This document shows, in pieces, positions 11,942 to 22,834 of a stretch of 64,000 bases of DNA. Every line of letters starts with the position of its first letter. Position 1 is the first letter of the stretch. The DNA is from Corylus avellana (Eukaryota > Streptophyta > Magnoliopsida > Fagales > Betulaceae), in NCBI RefSeq assembly GCF_901000735.1, contig NC_081551.1:8574101-8638100 (forward strand), in the 5' to 3' direction. The translations under genes were made by a program, and so were the position numbers. The notes below the pieces were generated by a model, which worked only from the letters and a program-made list of their open reading frames with translations, was not told the origin of the DNA and made no database searches.

Positions 11942-14860
11942 TGTAATGAACGATAAATTATTTAATGACTTTATTATGATTAAATAAAAATAAGTTAGAT
12001 TTGTGTGGTAAAATAATATAAGATGCCCATTTCTTATATTGTGGGTCATAGTGAAAAGCCCATTTAATGAGGGAACTAAACTACCCATTTTGAGCCCAAG
12101 CATTAATGTCAAATTTTGGCCCATTCTCCCTCAAATTCATTTAAGCTAGAGGGACATTTCTGTAATTTCTGTATCACACCCTTATCCACTCCCTTGGCTC
12201 ACATGAACTACACATAGGGCTTACCTTCTTCCACATTTTTAGCTTCTCCTCACTTGAGAAGAACCAACCCATTCGAAAATCTCCCCCATTTCCTCTCTCC
12301 TCTCATTTCTTCCTCTCCCACGTGAAGCATGAAGGTTGGCCATGGATTTTGAGCTTCTAAGAGTGAAGGCATAGTAAATAGTTAACTAAATAGTAAGTTC
12401 ATTTCTCTCACTCTCTCCTCCTCATTTTCTCTTCTTATTCCATATGGGTTTGAGATTGTTGGAGTTGGGTTTTGAACTCAAAAATCACCCATAAGAGGGT
12501 TGTACACATTTTTCTTTATGGCTTAAAACCCATTGTTCTCACTCAAGCAACTTCACTCTCTTTCATGTATGAACTAGGTTTGAGTTTGAGCTTTGATTCA
12601 AACCCACTTTACTACCATTTCCAAGTACCGGGTTACGTTTGTTGGCATTCAAACATCCAATTTACCGATTGGATTGAGGTAATTTTGTAATTCCTAATTT
12701 CCCCTTTAAGTTAGGTCAATTTTTGGGTGTATGGCTAAATTCCTAAAATTGGCTTAAGGCTTTTGTGTGTAGTGAATTGCTACACATTATCTAAGCATTG
12801 GGTTATTAAATTAATGTAATGAAACTTCAACTTTGCCAATGATTGAAGTATGGGTGTAAACCCTAATTTTATAGTTTGAATTAAATTTGGGGCTTTTGGT
12901 ATAGGAGCACTAGGAATGCTATTTAAAATGGGTTAGTTACATTTAAGTGTTAATTAATCATAGGCTTTCATGGGTTCCATGGAAATTGATGCATGTGGGG
13001 TTTAGGTTCTAATATGTCATATTAGAATCATAATGATTATTGGGAATAGTATGGGTGTTAAAACATTTGGGGTAAATTGCTAGATTAAATGGCTTAGGAA
13101 GAGAATATTAGTTATTGGGCTAACCTATAGAACATGATACTTGTAGTGCTCTAGTACTTTTTAAATAGTGAGAGTTGAGCTAAGAATATAACTTAATTAT
13201 GTGTTTATTATGTAAATGCTTAGGTGTATCGCGGTTAAGTCAAGAGTTCACTGGAAGGTACTCAACTGAACAAGGTAACTATTTTACTTACTGGGCAAAA
13301 AGATACTATGGTTTAAAGTATAAAAGATGTTTTGGATGAATGATTGATACAAGGTGTTTTGTGATTATATGACTATTTAATGATGTTCCATGAGATGTGT
13401 TGGAAGAATGTTTGATGTAATGTTTCTATGAGCTTTTATGGATTTGCAAGATAATGTGATGATTATGTTGTCATGAGTATTTCGATGGTTCGTATGGTTT
13501 ATGACATGATTGTATGATTTTATGATATGAGTTATGATAGCATATGAGTTCAAGGATTTATTGACATAAGCATGAACATGGCATAAGCAATGAAATGGAA
13601 ACGGGGTTCAACTCCGGTGGTGATTGAGTATGGTCTCACTACCATAGAGCTGGCCCATGCATAACGGAAACGGGGTTCAACTCCGATGGTGATTGAGTAT
13701 GGTCTCACTACTGTGTAGTTGGCCCAATGCATAATGGAAATCAGGGTGACAACTCTGGTGGTGATTGAGTATGGTCTCACTACCATGGAGTTGCCCAATG
13801 CATAATGGAAAACAGGGTGTCAACTTCGGTGGTGATTGAGTGTGGTCTCACTACCGAGAGCTGACCTCATGTATGACTCCGATGGTGATTGAGTATGGTC
13901 TCACTATTGTTGAGCTAGCCACATGTATGACTCCGGTGGTGATCAAGTATGGTCTCACTACCATTGAGCGGGCCTCATATAACTCTGGTGGTGATTGAGT
14001 ATTGTCTCACTACTGAGAGCTGGCCTCACAATGGAACGAGCACAATATGATGAGTATGAGCATAAGCATGCATAGTGTATGATTGTATGATGATGATGAT
14101 TGGTTTTGTATGATTTTTATACTAGACGTATCAATATGCATATGTGATTGGTATGGGACGGAACATATATGTATATTGTTATGGCTAGACATTGCATGAT
14201 GACTTCCCTATGTTTTATTGTTGAACTATGTATCTTGTAAGTGTGAACAAAGTTCAATTGTTATTTTGGATAAAACTAGTAAGTTTTATACTGCTGAGCG
14301 TCTATATTTTATGGAGACGACAGGCTCATAATTCCGCCTGTATCATGGGTAGTAGTGATTCCCAAGGTGCAGACGATGTTGTTGATGCAGGTACAGGGAC
14401 AATAGACGATGACCCTGTGGCCATGTATCTAGGTTACCACGATGTCTGAGGCCTGGATACATTGGGTGTTTATTTTCTTGGACTAGCTGATAACCCTCTT
14501 TTGTAGAGCATTCATGTATATGCTTAGGCATTGTTATTTTGTATATGGCTCATGTCGCATATGACACATTTGTATAGGCATTCTTTTGTATGTAAGCTTT
14601 AATCACTTAGATGTATTAATCAGCTTTGATGTGATACGTATGTCTAACGCTATTTATATTCTGCTGCAAAGATATGAACTCTGACAAATCATTGATGATG
14701 CATGTAGCTCTGTGTGGCATATTATACTGTCAATCAGGTTAATACATGGGTTCATGGCATACTGCGGTATCGTCATGCCACTGTAACAATCTGCTTTGTT
14801 GTGGGTAATGCTTTTTAAAAGAACAATTTTTAGTCATGTTTTATTAAGCAGGTCGTCACA
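11942..14860. mobile_element. Solo LTR, 2.9 kb, TSD TTATA
   Basis: Begins TGTAATGAACG and ends GGTCGTCACA (TG...CA), flanked by TTATA on each side (11937-11941 and 14861-14865). No gag-pol, primer site or second LTR is present. The length, a CT-rich leader-like block (12290-12440) and a minisatellite (13598-14033) fit a long-LTR Ty3-type retrotransposon; the lineage is not determined. The small open frames inside (for example 12472-12690 and 14228-14449) show no recognisable domain. Confidence 0.82.
13598..14033 (+). repeat. Minisatellite inside the solo LTR, seven units
   Basis: Seven head-to-tail units share the core GGTGATTGAGTATGGTCTCA followed by CTAC. The first four are about 70 bp and begin GAAA(C/T)(G/C)(G/A)GG; the last three are shortened to about 52-54 bp and begin ACTC(C/T)G. 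Divergence between units is modest, which indicates fairly recent expansion plus one unit-length change. Confidence 0.9.
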
Positions 14861-16868
14861 TTATACTCCTAAATTTTTTCATTTTTTCATTTTTTTTTTT
14901 AAAGAAAATCGAAGAGTAATTTTGCTTTTTTAGGGTTTTTAACAACAAAAATTGACAGGGGGCTAAATTGCATCAAATTGAAAATTCGAGGAGTGAAATT
15001 GAGAGTTTTTGAAATTTAGGAATGGTCCTCTCAAATTGCTCGATAGTTCAATGGTCCTTTGTGAAGTTTTCCCAAATGTTTATCATTGATTTTTACATAT
15101 ACATAACTACAAGAAGTTCCAAAAGCAACCAAGTTTCGCACGTCAGGTTTAGCTTATGCTATGAAGGTGAAAATATTGTTTAGAGATATAATTGTCACGG
15201 GAGAGGGATCTTGGGCACCATCCATAGTGTTGGTTCCTAATGATATTGGTGTCATAGATGGTGTAGATGTAATGGTTGATGAAGATGACAATTTGAGTAT
15301 TAGTGAATATTTCGTAGATGATACAAATGTTCCTTATATTTACTGATTTTCATTAAATGTTTGAAACTTCAGTGTGACCCCGGCTGAATTTCATAGCTAT
15401 TTAGATACCGTTGTTCATACAATATGATGTTGCTAAGGTTAATTTTCTTTTATATATAAGTTTATAGAAATGAATGAATTCATTTTTTCATGATGAATAG
15501 GCTGAAAGTTAATGTTTTTTGAAACTATATTTGATATCAATGAATGTCATGTAATTAGGAAGACAAACAAATACATTTTGACTATATACTATTTGCTATT
15601 TAAATTAACTTTCACTTGGAATTTCTTTTTTTTGTGCATCATATCTACTCGCTTAGAGCTACTGATGATTTGTGTAAAAGTTTAAATTTGCTCTTCCGTA
15701 AAAATGTAGATATTAACTTTATTTTTAAATATTTTTTTATAAATAATATAAAAAATAAAAAACACATAATAAATTACATTTATCATTATTGAACACCGGG
15801 AATTAAGCACGTGCCTCCCTTACTAGTTGTTCAAAATAAGTACAAAAAAAAATGGTGGACATCACTTTTTATTACATAACAGTACAAAAGAAAGAAAACG
15901 TTGACGTTTTATTACTAAAAAAAAAATTAAAAAAAATTAAAAAAGTTAACATTAATCATTTTTATATAAAAGGGTTGCTATAAAATGGAATAAAATTACC
16001 TTACATGTTTTTTATTGTCATTTTGCAACTAAGAGCACTTTTTTAGTTTTGTTACCAAACATCAGTAACATCAAAAAAACACGTAAGACATGCAGTTACC
16101 AAATATGTAAACAGTTTTTCAGTAATAGCACTTTTAACAAAAGGTCACAGGCAAAAACTCTATTTTCTACCGCAATCCCAAACATGCCCTTAGTCACAAC
16201 AGTATTCACAATATGCATTACCCCATTCACATGTGAAAATTAAAATCAGACTCCAAACAACATATAAAAGGAGGGTTGAATATGTATTTACCAAACGATG
16301 GGGAATCTTCTAATTAAGCAACCACGCAAACATTTCATCAAATATAATGAAAACAGTAAATCAATCAACACAAGTAATTTGGTGACGAATTAGAAACTCT
16401 TTGAGTACCTCAAAAAGAGAAAAACCATTATGAGATAGCCAAGCCAAAAATCAATCCATTATATAAAAATAAGGATTACAAGAAGTTCACACTTACAAAA
16501 TCTTTAAAGTTGACACTCTCTTACATAAGACAAGCGACTCACTTGACTTCTACAACAGTAGTCCCCCAGAAGATCTGTACAATTCTTCTATTTTGATCTC
16601 CATTATCGGAACTCCGATAGGCTTTAATAGTTGATGAAGAGTTTGCATGGTTTACAAAGAAATAACAGTACGAGAGAAGAGGCAGGATCATCCTAAAATT
16701 AAATACTCTTCTTAGCACATTGAATTCTAGACTTAGAAGCCTTAAGAAATTCATGCCCGGGAAGGCTCTATAAATAGATTTGTAAAACTCTAGTCCATAA
16801 TAAAAACAAAACAAAATAGTTTTAATGTAGATTTTAAGGCAGCGTACGACTAAGTGTAAACCTCGTTC

Positions 16869-17410
16869 TACGAGAGTAGGTTAACTTATGAAAACTTGGG
16901 TTTATGAAGCGACAGGTCCATACAAGCTAGCAACCAGGCTTGCAGTTGAGTCATTTTGCGGTAGCCTCATTTGTACACACTGCGGACGAGATTTCAAAAA
17001 AGCTTCTCTATAGGCATTTAAGATGCATTTTGTCAATACGCCCTTCAGGCGAGATTTCAAACGATCTTCTCAGTGGGACTTTGAAACCCATCTCTTTGAA
17101 ATTCATTGTAGCTAAGATTGTAGACAAGCTTCTCATTCATACGAGACTAGGTTAACTTATGAAAATGCAATTTCATGAAGCAGTGAGTCCGTATGAGCTA
17201 GCAACCAGACTTGTACACGAGTCATTATGTGGTAGCCTCATTAACTAAGAACGAGGTTACAAACAAGCTTCTCTATAGGTATTCAAGATGCACTTCATCC
17301 GTATGCCCTTCAGACAAGATTGCAAATGAGCTTCTCAATGAGTCTTTGAAATCTATCTTATTTGAACGCACTATAGAAGAGATTGCATATGAGCTTCTTG
17401 GTGGTTCTTT
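16869..17410 (+). repeat. 271-bp degenerate tandem repeat (left copy)
   Basis: Two units starting at TACGAGAGTAGGTTAACTTA (16869) and TACGAGACTAGGTTAACTTA (17140). Each contains CTAGCAACCAG(G/A)CTTG, GTCATT and ..GGTAGCCTCATT, AAGCTTCTCTATAGG and repeated GAGCTTCTC-type subrepeats with TTTGAAA(C/T)C(C/T)ATCT. The short open frames across it are a by-product of the repeat and resemble nothing known. Confidence 0.8.
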
Positions 17411-17611
17411 GAAATCTATCTCATTCGAATGCAGAGAAATAAAAAAACTATGTATCTATGTGGCTATTTACGTACATAGACTCCCCAAAAAAATCATGAT
17501 TCCACCTTGAAAGTCTTCCCTTATATGCAGGGTCGATTGTATACAGGGTTGAAGGGAAGGGGGTCGAGAGCGGGCAAATTTCCTTACCTTAGGTAGAATT
17601 CTCCATAATAT

Positions 17612-18388
17612 TTTTGTGATACCCTAATAAAAACAACCGTTTTTATTAAACACTCTTTATGATTAAAATTTCATAAAGCATAGTTTTAAAACAAAAGACT
17701 TAAGCCCTCACACATAACCAAAATTTCCTAAAAAGCCTTGAAGCAAAACCTAAATTCCATCCTTACTGACCGTACGTACGCCCAGGGGACCACCCGTACG
17801 TACACACTTGTCTTCAATGAGGACGTACGCTAGGGGGCCCACCAGTACACACGTTGACCAGTCTTTGATCCAGTGGGCAATACCCCATAACATAGGCCTT
17901 AACCTTTTTACCCAATGTGTAATAGTACCCGTACGTACGTTGATACCCTGAAAAGCATTTTTAACCCATTATCTATTTTTCCAGATAACATCACGCCTGC
18001 ATCCCCTATATAAGGTCCCCATTCAACCTTCAGGCACCCTTGCACTCAAGAAACCCTAAAACCTAGTGTGAGGAGTGATTTTGTGGAGAAATGAGGAGAT
18101 TGGAGGAGTTGGCCATCTTCTAAGGTAATCCCTTGCCCATCTCCTCAACTTTCATGTTGTTCTTAGTGCCTTTCTTATGTTATAAGTTTTAAAAATGCCC
18201 TGACAAGCTCTTGTACTCTTTTTCTTACAAAACCGAGAAATGTTTTCAAATGACCTTAAAGCACCTCTTTGATTCTTTGTGTTGCATGATATTGAGTTTT
18301 CTTACGATGCATATGTTTGCTTGGTAGCCTAGGATGAGATGTATCAACCCTCAGATGGAATAGAAGCCTCAAAACATAGTTAAGAGCT
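17612..18388 (+). promoter_or_regulatory. LTR-like promoter region with TATA box (left copy)
   Basis: Starts near TGTGATACCCTAATAAAAAC, includes several CGTACGTACG palindromes (17771-17940), then a TATATAAG box (18007-18014) followed by a leader (AAGAAACCCTAAAACCTAGTG) and a GAGG-rich segment. This looks like U3/R of a retrotransposon LTR, or the promoter of a dead gene. The far LTR end could not be fixed because the sequence runs into the gap; in the right copy it continues past 22834. Confidence 0.4.
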
Positions 18389-18488
18389 NNNNNNNNNNNN
18401 NNNNNNNNNNNNNNNNNNNNNNNNNNNNNNNNNNNNNNNNNNNNNNNNNNNNNNNNNNNNNNNNNNNNNNNNNNNNNNNNNNNNNNNN
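18389..18488. other. Assembly gap of 100 N
   Basis: Exactly 100 undetermined bases, the conventional placeholder for a gap of unknown length. The sequences on its two sides are unrelated (end of a duplicated block versus an internal CACTA tail), so real linkage here is unproven. Confidence 0.98.
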
Positions 18489-19600
18489 GTAGAAAAAATC
18501 AATTATCAATTTGCTTCTATGTTCTTGAAGGTACTTTATGCTTCAATTTATAAATTAAACTGCTAGTTTTGGTTAGGTTTTCTTGTTGTTTGTGAAATAG
18601 ATATTATTCTACCTTTCTTCATGTAAATGGCAATTCTATGAATGTAGATGGCAATCAAATATAAATACCTATTGATTTAATAAGATTTTGTGGTAGGTCA
18701 TGGAGGAAAGTTTCTACTTTATGCAGTCTTGTCTTCCACAGGATAGAGTAGAGTATTTGTTTCTCTTTGTAGAGTAACATATTTTTTTGAAATTATTTCT
18801 TACTGCAGATTGTGAAGAAGCTCGTGGATGTTGTTGCCAGTATACATCAAGCTATCTAGGAAGCCTTTGGAATTAGCGGTATAGGAAGCTCATGGATGTT
18901 GTTGCCAGTATACTATGGCCTCTGCATATTGCCATGTATAACCTGGTCATATAAGACGTATTAGTTTGGTTGGATTTTGTTTTCCATTTTGGTTTGGCAT
19001 CCTAATAAAATTTTTGAACTAACTCAATGACCTACTAGTTATTCCATGGCTTTCTCTATTTCTTTCTTATGTTGATAGATCTAAATGTCGAATTTCATTA
19101 CATGTAACTGAATTTCTGTACATATGTCCTTTCTAACTGCATGGTTTTATCATGCCAAATGGCAAATGCAACATGACATTATTTCTAAATTTGCTACCAT
19201 TCAAAAAAAATTTTTTTGTTCCCGATCCATCAACTACAAGTCATTAGGACATATGTACCGTGTCTTTAAGATTTGTTGACTTTGGAAGATGTGCTTATGA
19301 AATTGTCAATTCAAAAAAAAAAACAATAAATCGTAAAACCTAACGATCAGGAAAACAAACAAACTAATGAGGAAAAAAAAAAAAAATCTAATTTTTCTGA
19401 CGTGGCAGATTTCTGATGTGATAGAAATTCCACGTCAGAAAATTTTCTAACAAGGAATTTCTTCAACGTCAAAAAAAATTCTGACGTGGGATTTCTGCCA
19501 CGTCAGAAAATTTTCTGACATCTAATATAATAAAACGTCAGAAAATTCTGAGGTTCTAACCACTAACACGTCAGAAAAAAAAAAAAAAAAAAAAAAAAAA
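18489..19600 (+). mobile_element. 3' tail fragment of a third CACTA copy (contig between gaps)
   Basis: Nearly identical to the reverse complement of about 44846-45957 in element B, starting GTAGAAAAAATCAATTATCA and running through GTGAAGAAGCTCGTGGATGT to subterminal CTGACGTGG/CCACGTCAG repeats, ending in a poly-A run at the gap. The terminus CACTAC is not reached. Few substitutions separate the copies; for example CTAACAAGG here matches CTAACATGG in element B. It is orphaned between two gaps, so its true position is uncertain. Confidence 0.88.
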
Positions 19601-19700
19601 NNNNNNNNNNNNNNNNNNNNNNNNNNNNNNNNNNNNNNNNNNNNNNNNNNNNNNNNNNNNNNNNNNNNNNNNNNNNNNNNNNNNNNNNNNNNNNNNNNNN
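19601..19700. other. Assembly gap of 100 N
   Basis: A second run of exactly 100 N. It follows a poly-A run in the CACTA tail (a common assembly break) and precedes the second copy of the 3.1-kb block. Confidence 0.98.
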
Positions 19701-22700
19701 TAGATGGTGTAGATGTAATGGTTGATGAAGATGACAATTTGAGTATTAGTGAATATTTCGTAGATGATACAAATGTTCCTTATATTTACTGATTTTCATT
19801 AAATGTTTGAAACTTCAGTGTGACCCCGGCTGAATTTCATAGCTATTTAGATACCGTTGTTCATACAATATGATGTTGCTAAGGTTAATTTTCTTTTATA
19901 TATAAGTTTATAGAAATGAATGAATTCATTTTTTCATGATGAATAGGCTGAAAGTTAATGTTTTTTGAAACTATATTTGATATCAATGAATGTCATGTAA
20001 TTAGGAAGACAAACAAATACATTTTGACTATATACTATTTGCTATTTAAATTAACTTTCACTTGGAATTTCTTTTTTTTGTGCATCATATCTACTCGCTT
20101 AGAGCTACTGATGATTTGTGTAAAAGTTTAAATTTGCTCTTCCGTAAAAATGTAGATATTAACTTTATTTTTAAATATTTTTTTATAAATAATATAAAAA
20201 ATAAAAAACACATAATAAATTACATTTATCATTATTGAACACCGGGAATTAAGCACGTGCCTCCCTTACTAGTTGTTCAAAATAAGTACAAAAAAAAATG
20301 GTGGACATCACTTTTTATTACATAACAGTACAAAAGAAAGAAAACGTTGACGTTTTATTACTAAAAAAAAAATTAAAAAAAATTAAAAAAGTTAACATTA
20401 ATCATTTTTATATAAAAGGGTTGCTATAAAATGGAATAAAATTACCTTACATGTTTTTTATTGTCATTTTGCAACTAAGAGCACTTTTTTAGTTTTGTTA
20501 CCAAACATCAGTAACATCAAAAAAACACGTAAGACATGCAGTTACCAAATATGTAAACAGTTTTTCAGTAATAGCACTTTTAACAAAAGCTCACAGGCAA
20601 AAACTCTATTTTCTACCGCAATCCCAAACATGCCCTTAGTCACAACAGTATTCACAATATGCATTACCCCATTCACATGTGAAAATTAAAATCAGACTCC
20701 AAACAACATATAAAAGGAGGGTTGAATATGTATTTACCAAACGATGGGGAATCTTCTAATTAAGCAACCACGCAAACATTTCATCAAATATAATGAAAGC
20801 AGTAAATCAATCAACACAAGTAATTTGGTGACGAATTAGAAACTCTTTGAGTACCTCAAAAAGAGAAAAACCATTATGAGATAGCCAAGCCAAAAATCAA
20901 TCCATTATATAAAAATAAGGATTACAAGAAGTTCACACTTACAAAATCTTTAAAGTTGACACTCTCTTACATAAGACAAGCGACTCACTTGACTTCTACA
21001 ACAGTAGTCCCCCAGAAGATCTGTACAATTCTTCTATTTTGATCTCCATTATCGGAACTCCGATAGGCTTTAATAGTTGATGAAGAGTTTGCATGGTTTA
21101 CAAAGAAATAACAGTACGAGAGAAGAGGCAGGATCATCCTAAAATTAAATACTCTTCTTAGCACATTGAATTCTAGACTTAGAAGCCTTAAGAAATTCAT
21201 GCCCGGGAAGGCTCTATAAATAGATTTGTAAAACTCTAGTCCATAATAAAAACAAAACAAAATAGTTTTAATGTAGATTTTAAGGCAGCGTACGACTAAG
21301 TGTAAACCTCGTTCTACGAGAGTAGGTTAACTTATGAAAACTTGGGTTTATGAAGCGACAGGTCCATACAAGCTAGCAACCAGGCTTGCAGTTGAGTCAT
21401 TTTGCGGTAGCCTCATTTGTACACACTGCGGACGAGATTTCAAAAAAGCTTCTCTATAGGCATTTAAGATGCATTTCGTCAATACGCCCTTCAGGCAAGA
21501 TTTCAAACGATCTTCTCAGTGGGACTTTGAAACCCATCTCTTTGAAATTCATTGTAGCTAAGATTGTAGACAAGCTTCTCATTCATACGAGACTAGGTTA
21601 ACTTATGAAAATGCAATTTCATGAAGCAGTGAGTCCGTATGAGCTAGCAACCAGACTTGTACACGAGTCATTATGTGGTAGCCTCATTAACTAAGAACGA
21701 GGTTACAAACAAGCTTCTCTATAGGTATTCAAGATGCACTTCATCCGTATGCCCTTCAGACAAGATTGCAAATGAGCTTCTCAATGAGTCTTTGAAATCT
21801 ATCTTATTTGAACGCACTATAGAAGAGATTGCATATGAGCTTCTTGGTGGTTCTTTGAAATCTATCTCATTCGAATGCAGAGAAATAAAAAAACTATGTA
21901 TCTATGTGGCTATTTACGTACATAGACTCCCCAAAAAAATCATGATTCCACCTTGAAAGTCTTCCCTTATATGCAGGGTCGATTGTATACAGGGTTGAAG
22001 GGAAGGGGGTCGAGAGCGGGCAAATTTCCTTACCTTAGGTAGAATTCTCCATAATATTTTTGTGATACCCTAATAAAAACAACCGTTTTTATTAAACACT
22101 CTTTATGATTAAAATTTCATAAAGCATAGTTTTAAAACAAAAGACTTAAGCCCTCACACATAACCAAAATTTCCTAAAAAGCCTTGAAGCAAAACCTAAA
22201 TTCCATCCTTACTGACCGTACGTACGCCCAGGGGACCACCCGTACGTACACACTTGTCTTCAATGAGGACGTACGCTAGGGGGCCCACCAGTACACACGT
22301 TGACCAGTCTTTGATCCAGTGGGCAATACCCCATAACATACGCCTTAACCTTTTTACCCAATGTGTAATAGTACCCGTACGTACGTTGATACCCTGAAAA
22401 GCATTTTTAACCCATTATCTATTTTTCCAGATAACATCACGCCTGCATCCCCTATATAAGGTCCCCATTCAACCTTCAGGCACCCTTGCACTCAAGAAAC
22501 CCTAAAACCTAGTGTGAGGAGTGATTTTGTGGAGAAATGAGGAGATTGGAGGAGTTGGCCATCTTCTAAGGTAATCCCTTGCCCATCTCCTCAACTTTCA
22601 TGTTGTTCTTAGTGCCTTTCTTATGTTATAAGTTTTAAAAATGCCCTGACAAGCTCTTGTACTCTTTTTCTTACAAAACCGAGAAATGTTTTCAAATGAC

Positions 22701-22834
22701 CTTAAAGCACCTCTTTGATTCTTTGTGTTGCATGATATTGAGTTTTCTTACGATGCATATGTTTGCTTGGTAGCCTAGGATGAGATGTATCAACCCTCAG
22801 ATGGAATAGAAGCCTCAAAACATAGTTAAGAGCT
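19701..22834 (+). repeat. Right copy of the 3,134-bp duplication
   Basis: Matches 15255-18388 base for base apart from a handful of substitutions. It starts abruptly inside the last exon of the Myb-like pseudogene (TAGATGGTGTAGATGTAATG) with no rearrangement signature, only the gap. Unlike the left copy it continues past its end (22835 onward), so this copy carries the true rightward flank. Confidence 0.9.
21315..21856 (+). repeat. 271-bp degenerate tandem repeat (right copy)
   Basis: The same two-unit repeat as at 16869-17410, shifted by 4,446. The two differences from the left copy (near 21473 and 21491) are single-base changes. Confidence 0.8.

Larger units (their letters stand above)
11784..15073. 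mobile_element. MULE-type MITE split by a solo LTR
   Basis: Bounded by a perfect 9-bp duplication AAATGTTTA (11775-11783 and 15074-15082). The left arm starts GGGGAAACTTTACTTTAGACC and the right arm ends with the reverse complement of GGGAAAACTTCACAAAGGACC. Subtracting the inner 2.9-kb insertion leaves about 370 bp, close to the 336-bp MITE at 9620 with the same GGGAAAA ends and AAACTTT...CAATTT interior, so both belong to one superfamily of Mutator-derived MITEs. Confidence 0.85.
11373..15346 (+). pseudogene. Myb/SANT-like DNA-binding protein, broken and split
   Basis: Two coding remnants in the same order. The first (11373 to about 11728) starts MSKKC and includes VVWIEKMLKNYLDICITEI, HFNWTGWKNV and LKKEWNIWKRLIGKETS, then WDPVTKTIDALDEWW: the trihelix/Myb_DNA-bind_3 fold found in plant L10-interacting and Harbinger-associated Myb-like proteins. 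The second (about 15120-15346) reads TKFRTSGLAYAMKVKILF, then TGEGSWAPS, and ends in an acidic tail, VPYIY, stop. In-frame stops lie near 11421, 11573 and 11606, so the gene is dead. The 3.3 kb between the halves is a nested transposon insertion, most likely in an intron. Whether it was a host gene or the second gene of a PIF/Harbinger transposon cannot be told; no DDE transposase is nearby. The last 92 bp recur at 19701. Confidence 0.75.
15255..18388 (+). repeat. Left copy of a 3,134-bp near-identical duplication
   Basis: This block is repeated at 19701-22834 with a constant offset of 4,446 and no indels noticed. I count about five or six single-base differences, for example near 16142 (GGTCAC versus GCTCAC), 16355, 17027, 17045 and 17900. 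It ends exactly where 100 N begin, and the second copy begins exactly where the other 100 N end. Contents: the end of the Myb-like pseudogene, AT-rich spacer, a 271-bp tandem repeat and an LTR-like promoter region. Most likely the same genomic segment assembled twice. Confidence 0.9.

Noticed and set aside
13598..14033. Regularly spaced repeats resembling a CRISPR array
   Set aside because: Units are contiguous without unique spacers and lie inside a plant LTR; it is a minisatellite.
16049..17510. Short open frames repeated at 16049, 16539, 16940, 17211 and again 4,446 bp downstream
   Set aside because: They recur only because the DNA is duplicated, have no domain, and two fall in a tandem repeat.
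15255..22834. Genuine recent segmental tandem duplication
   Set aside because: Copy borders coincide exactly with the N-gaps and the copies differ like haplotypes; assembly duplication is the simpler reading, though not proven.
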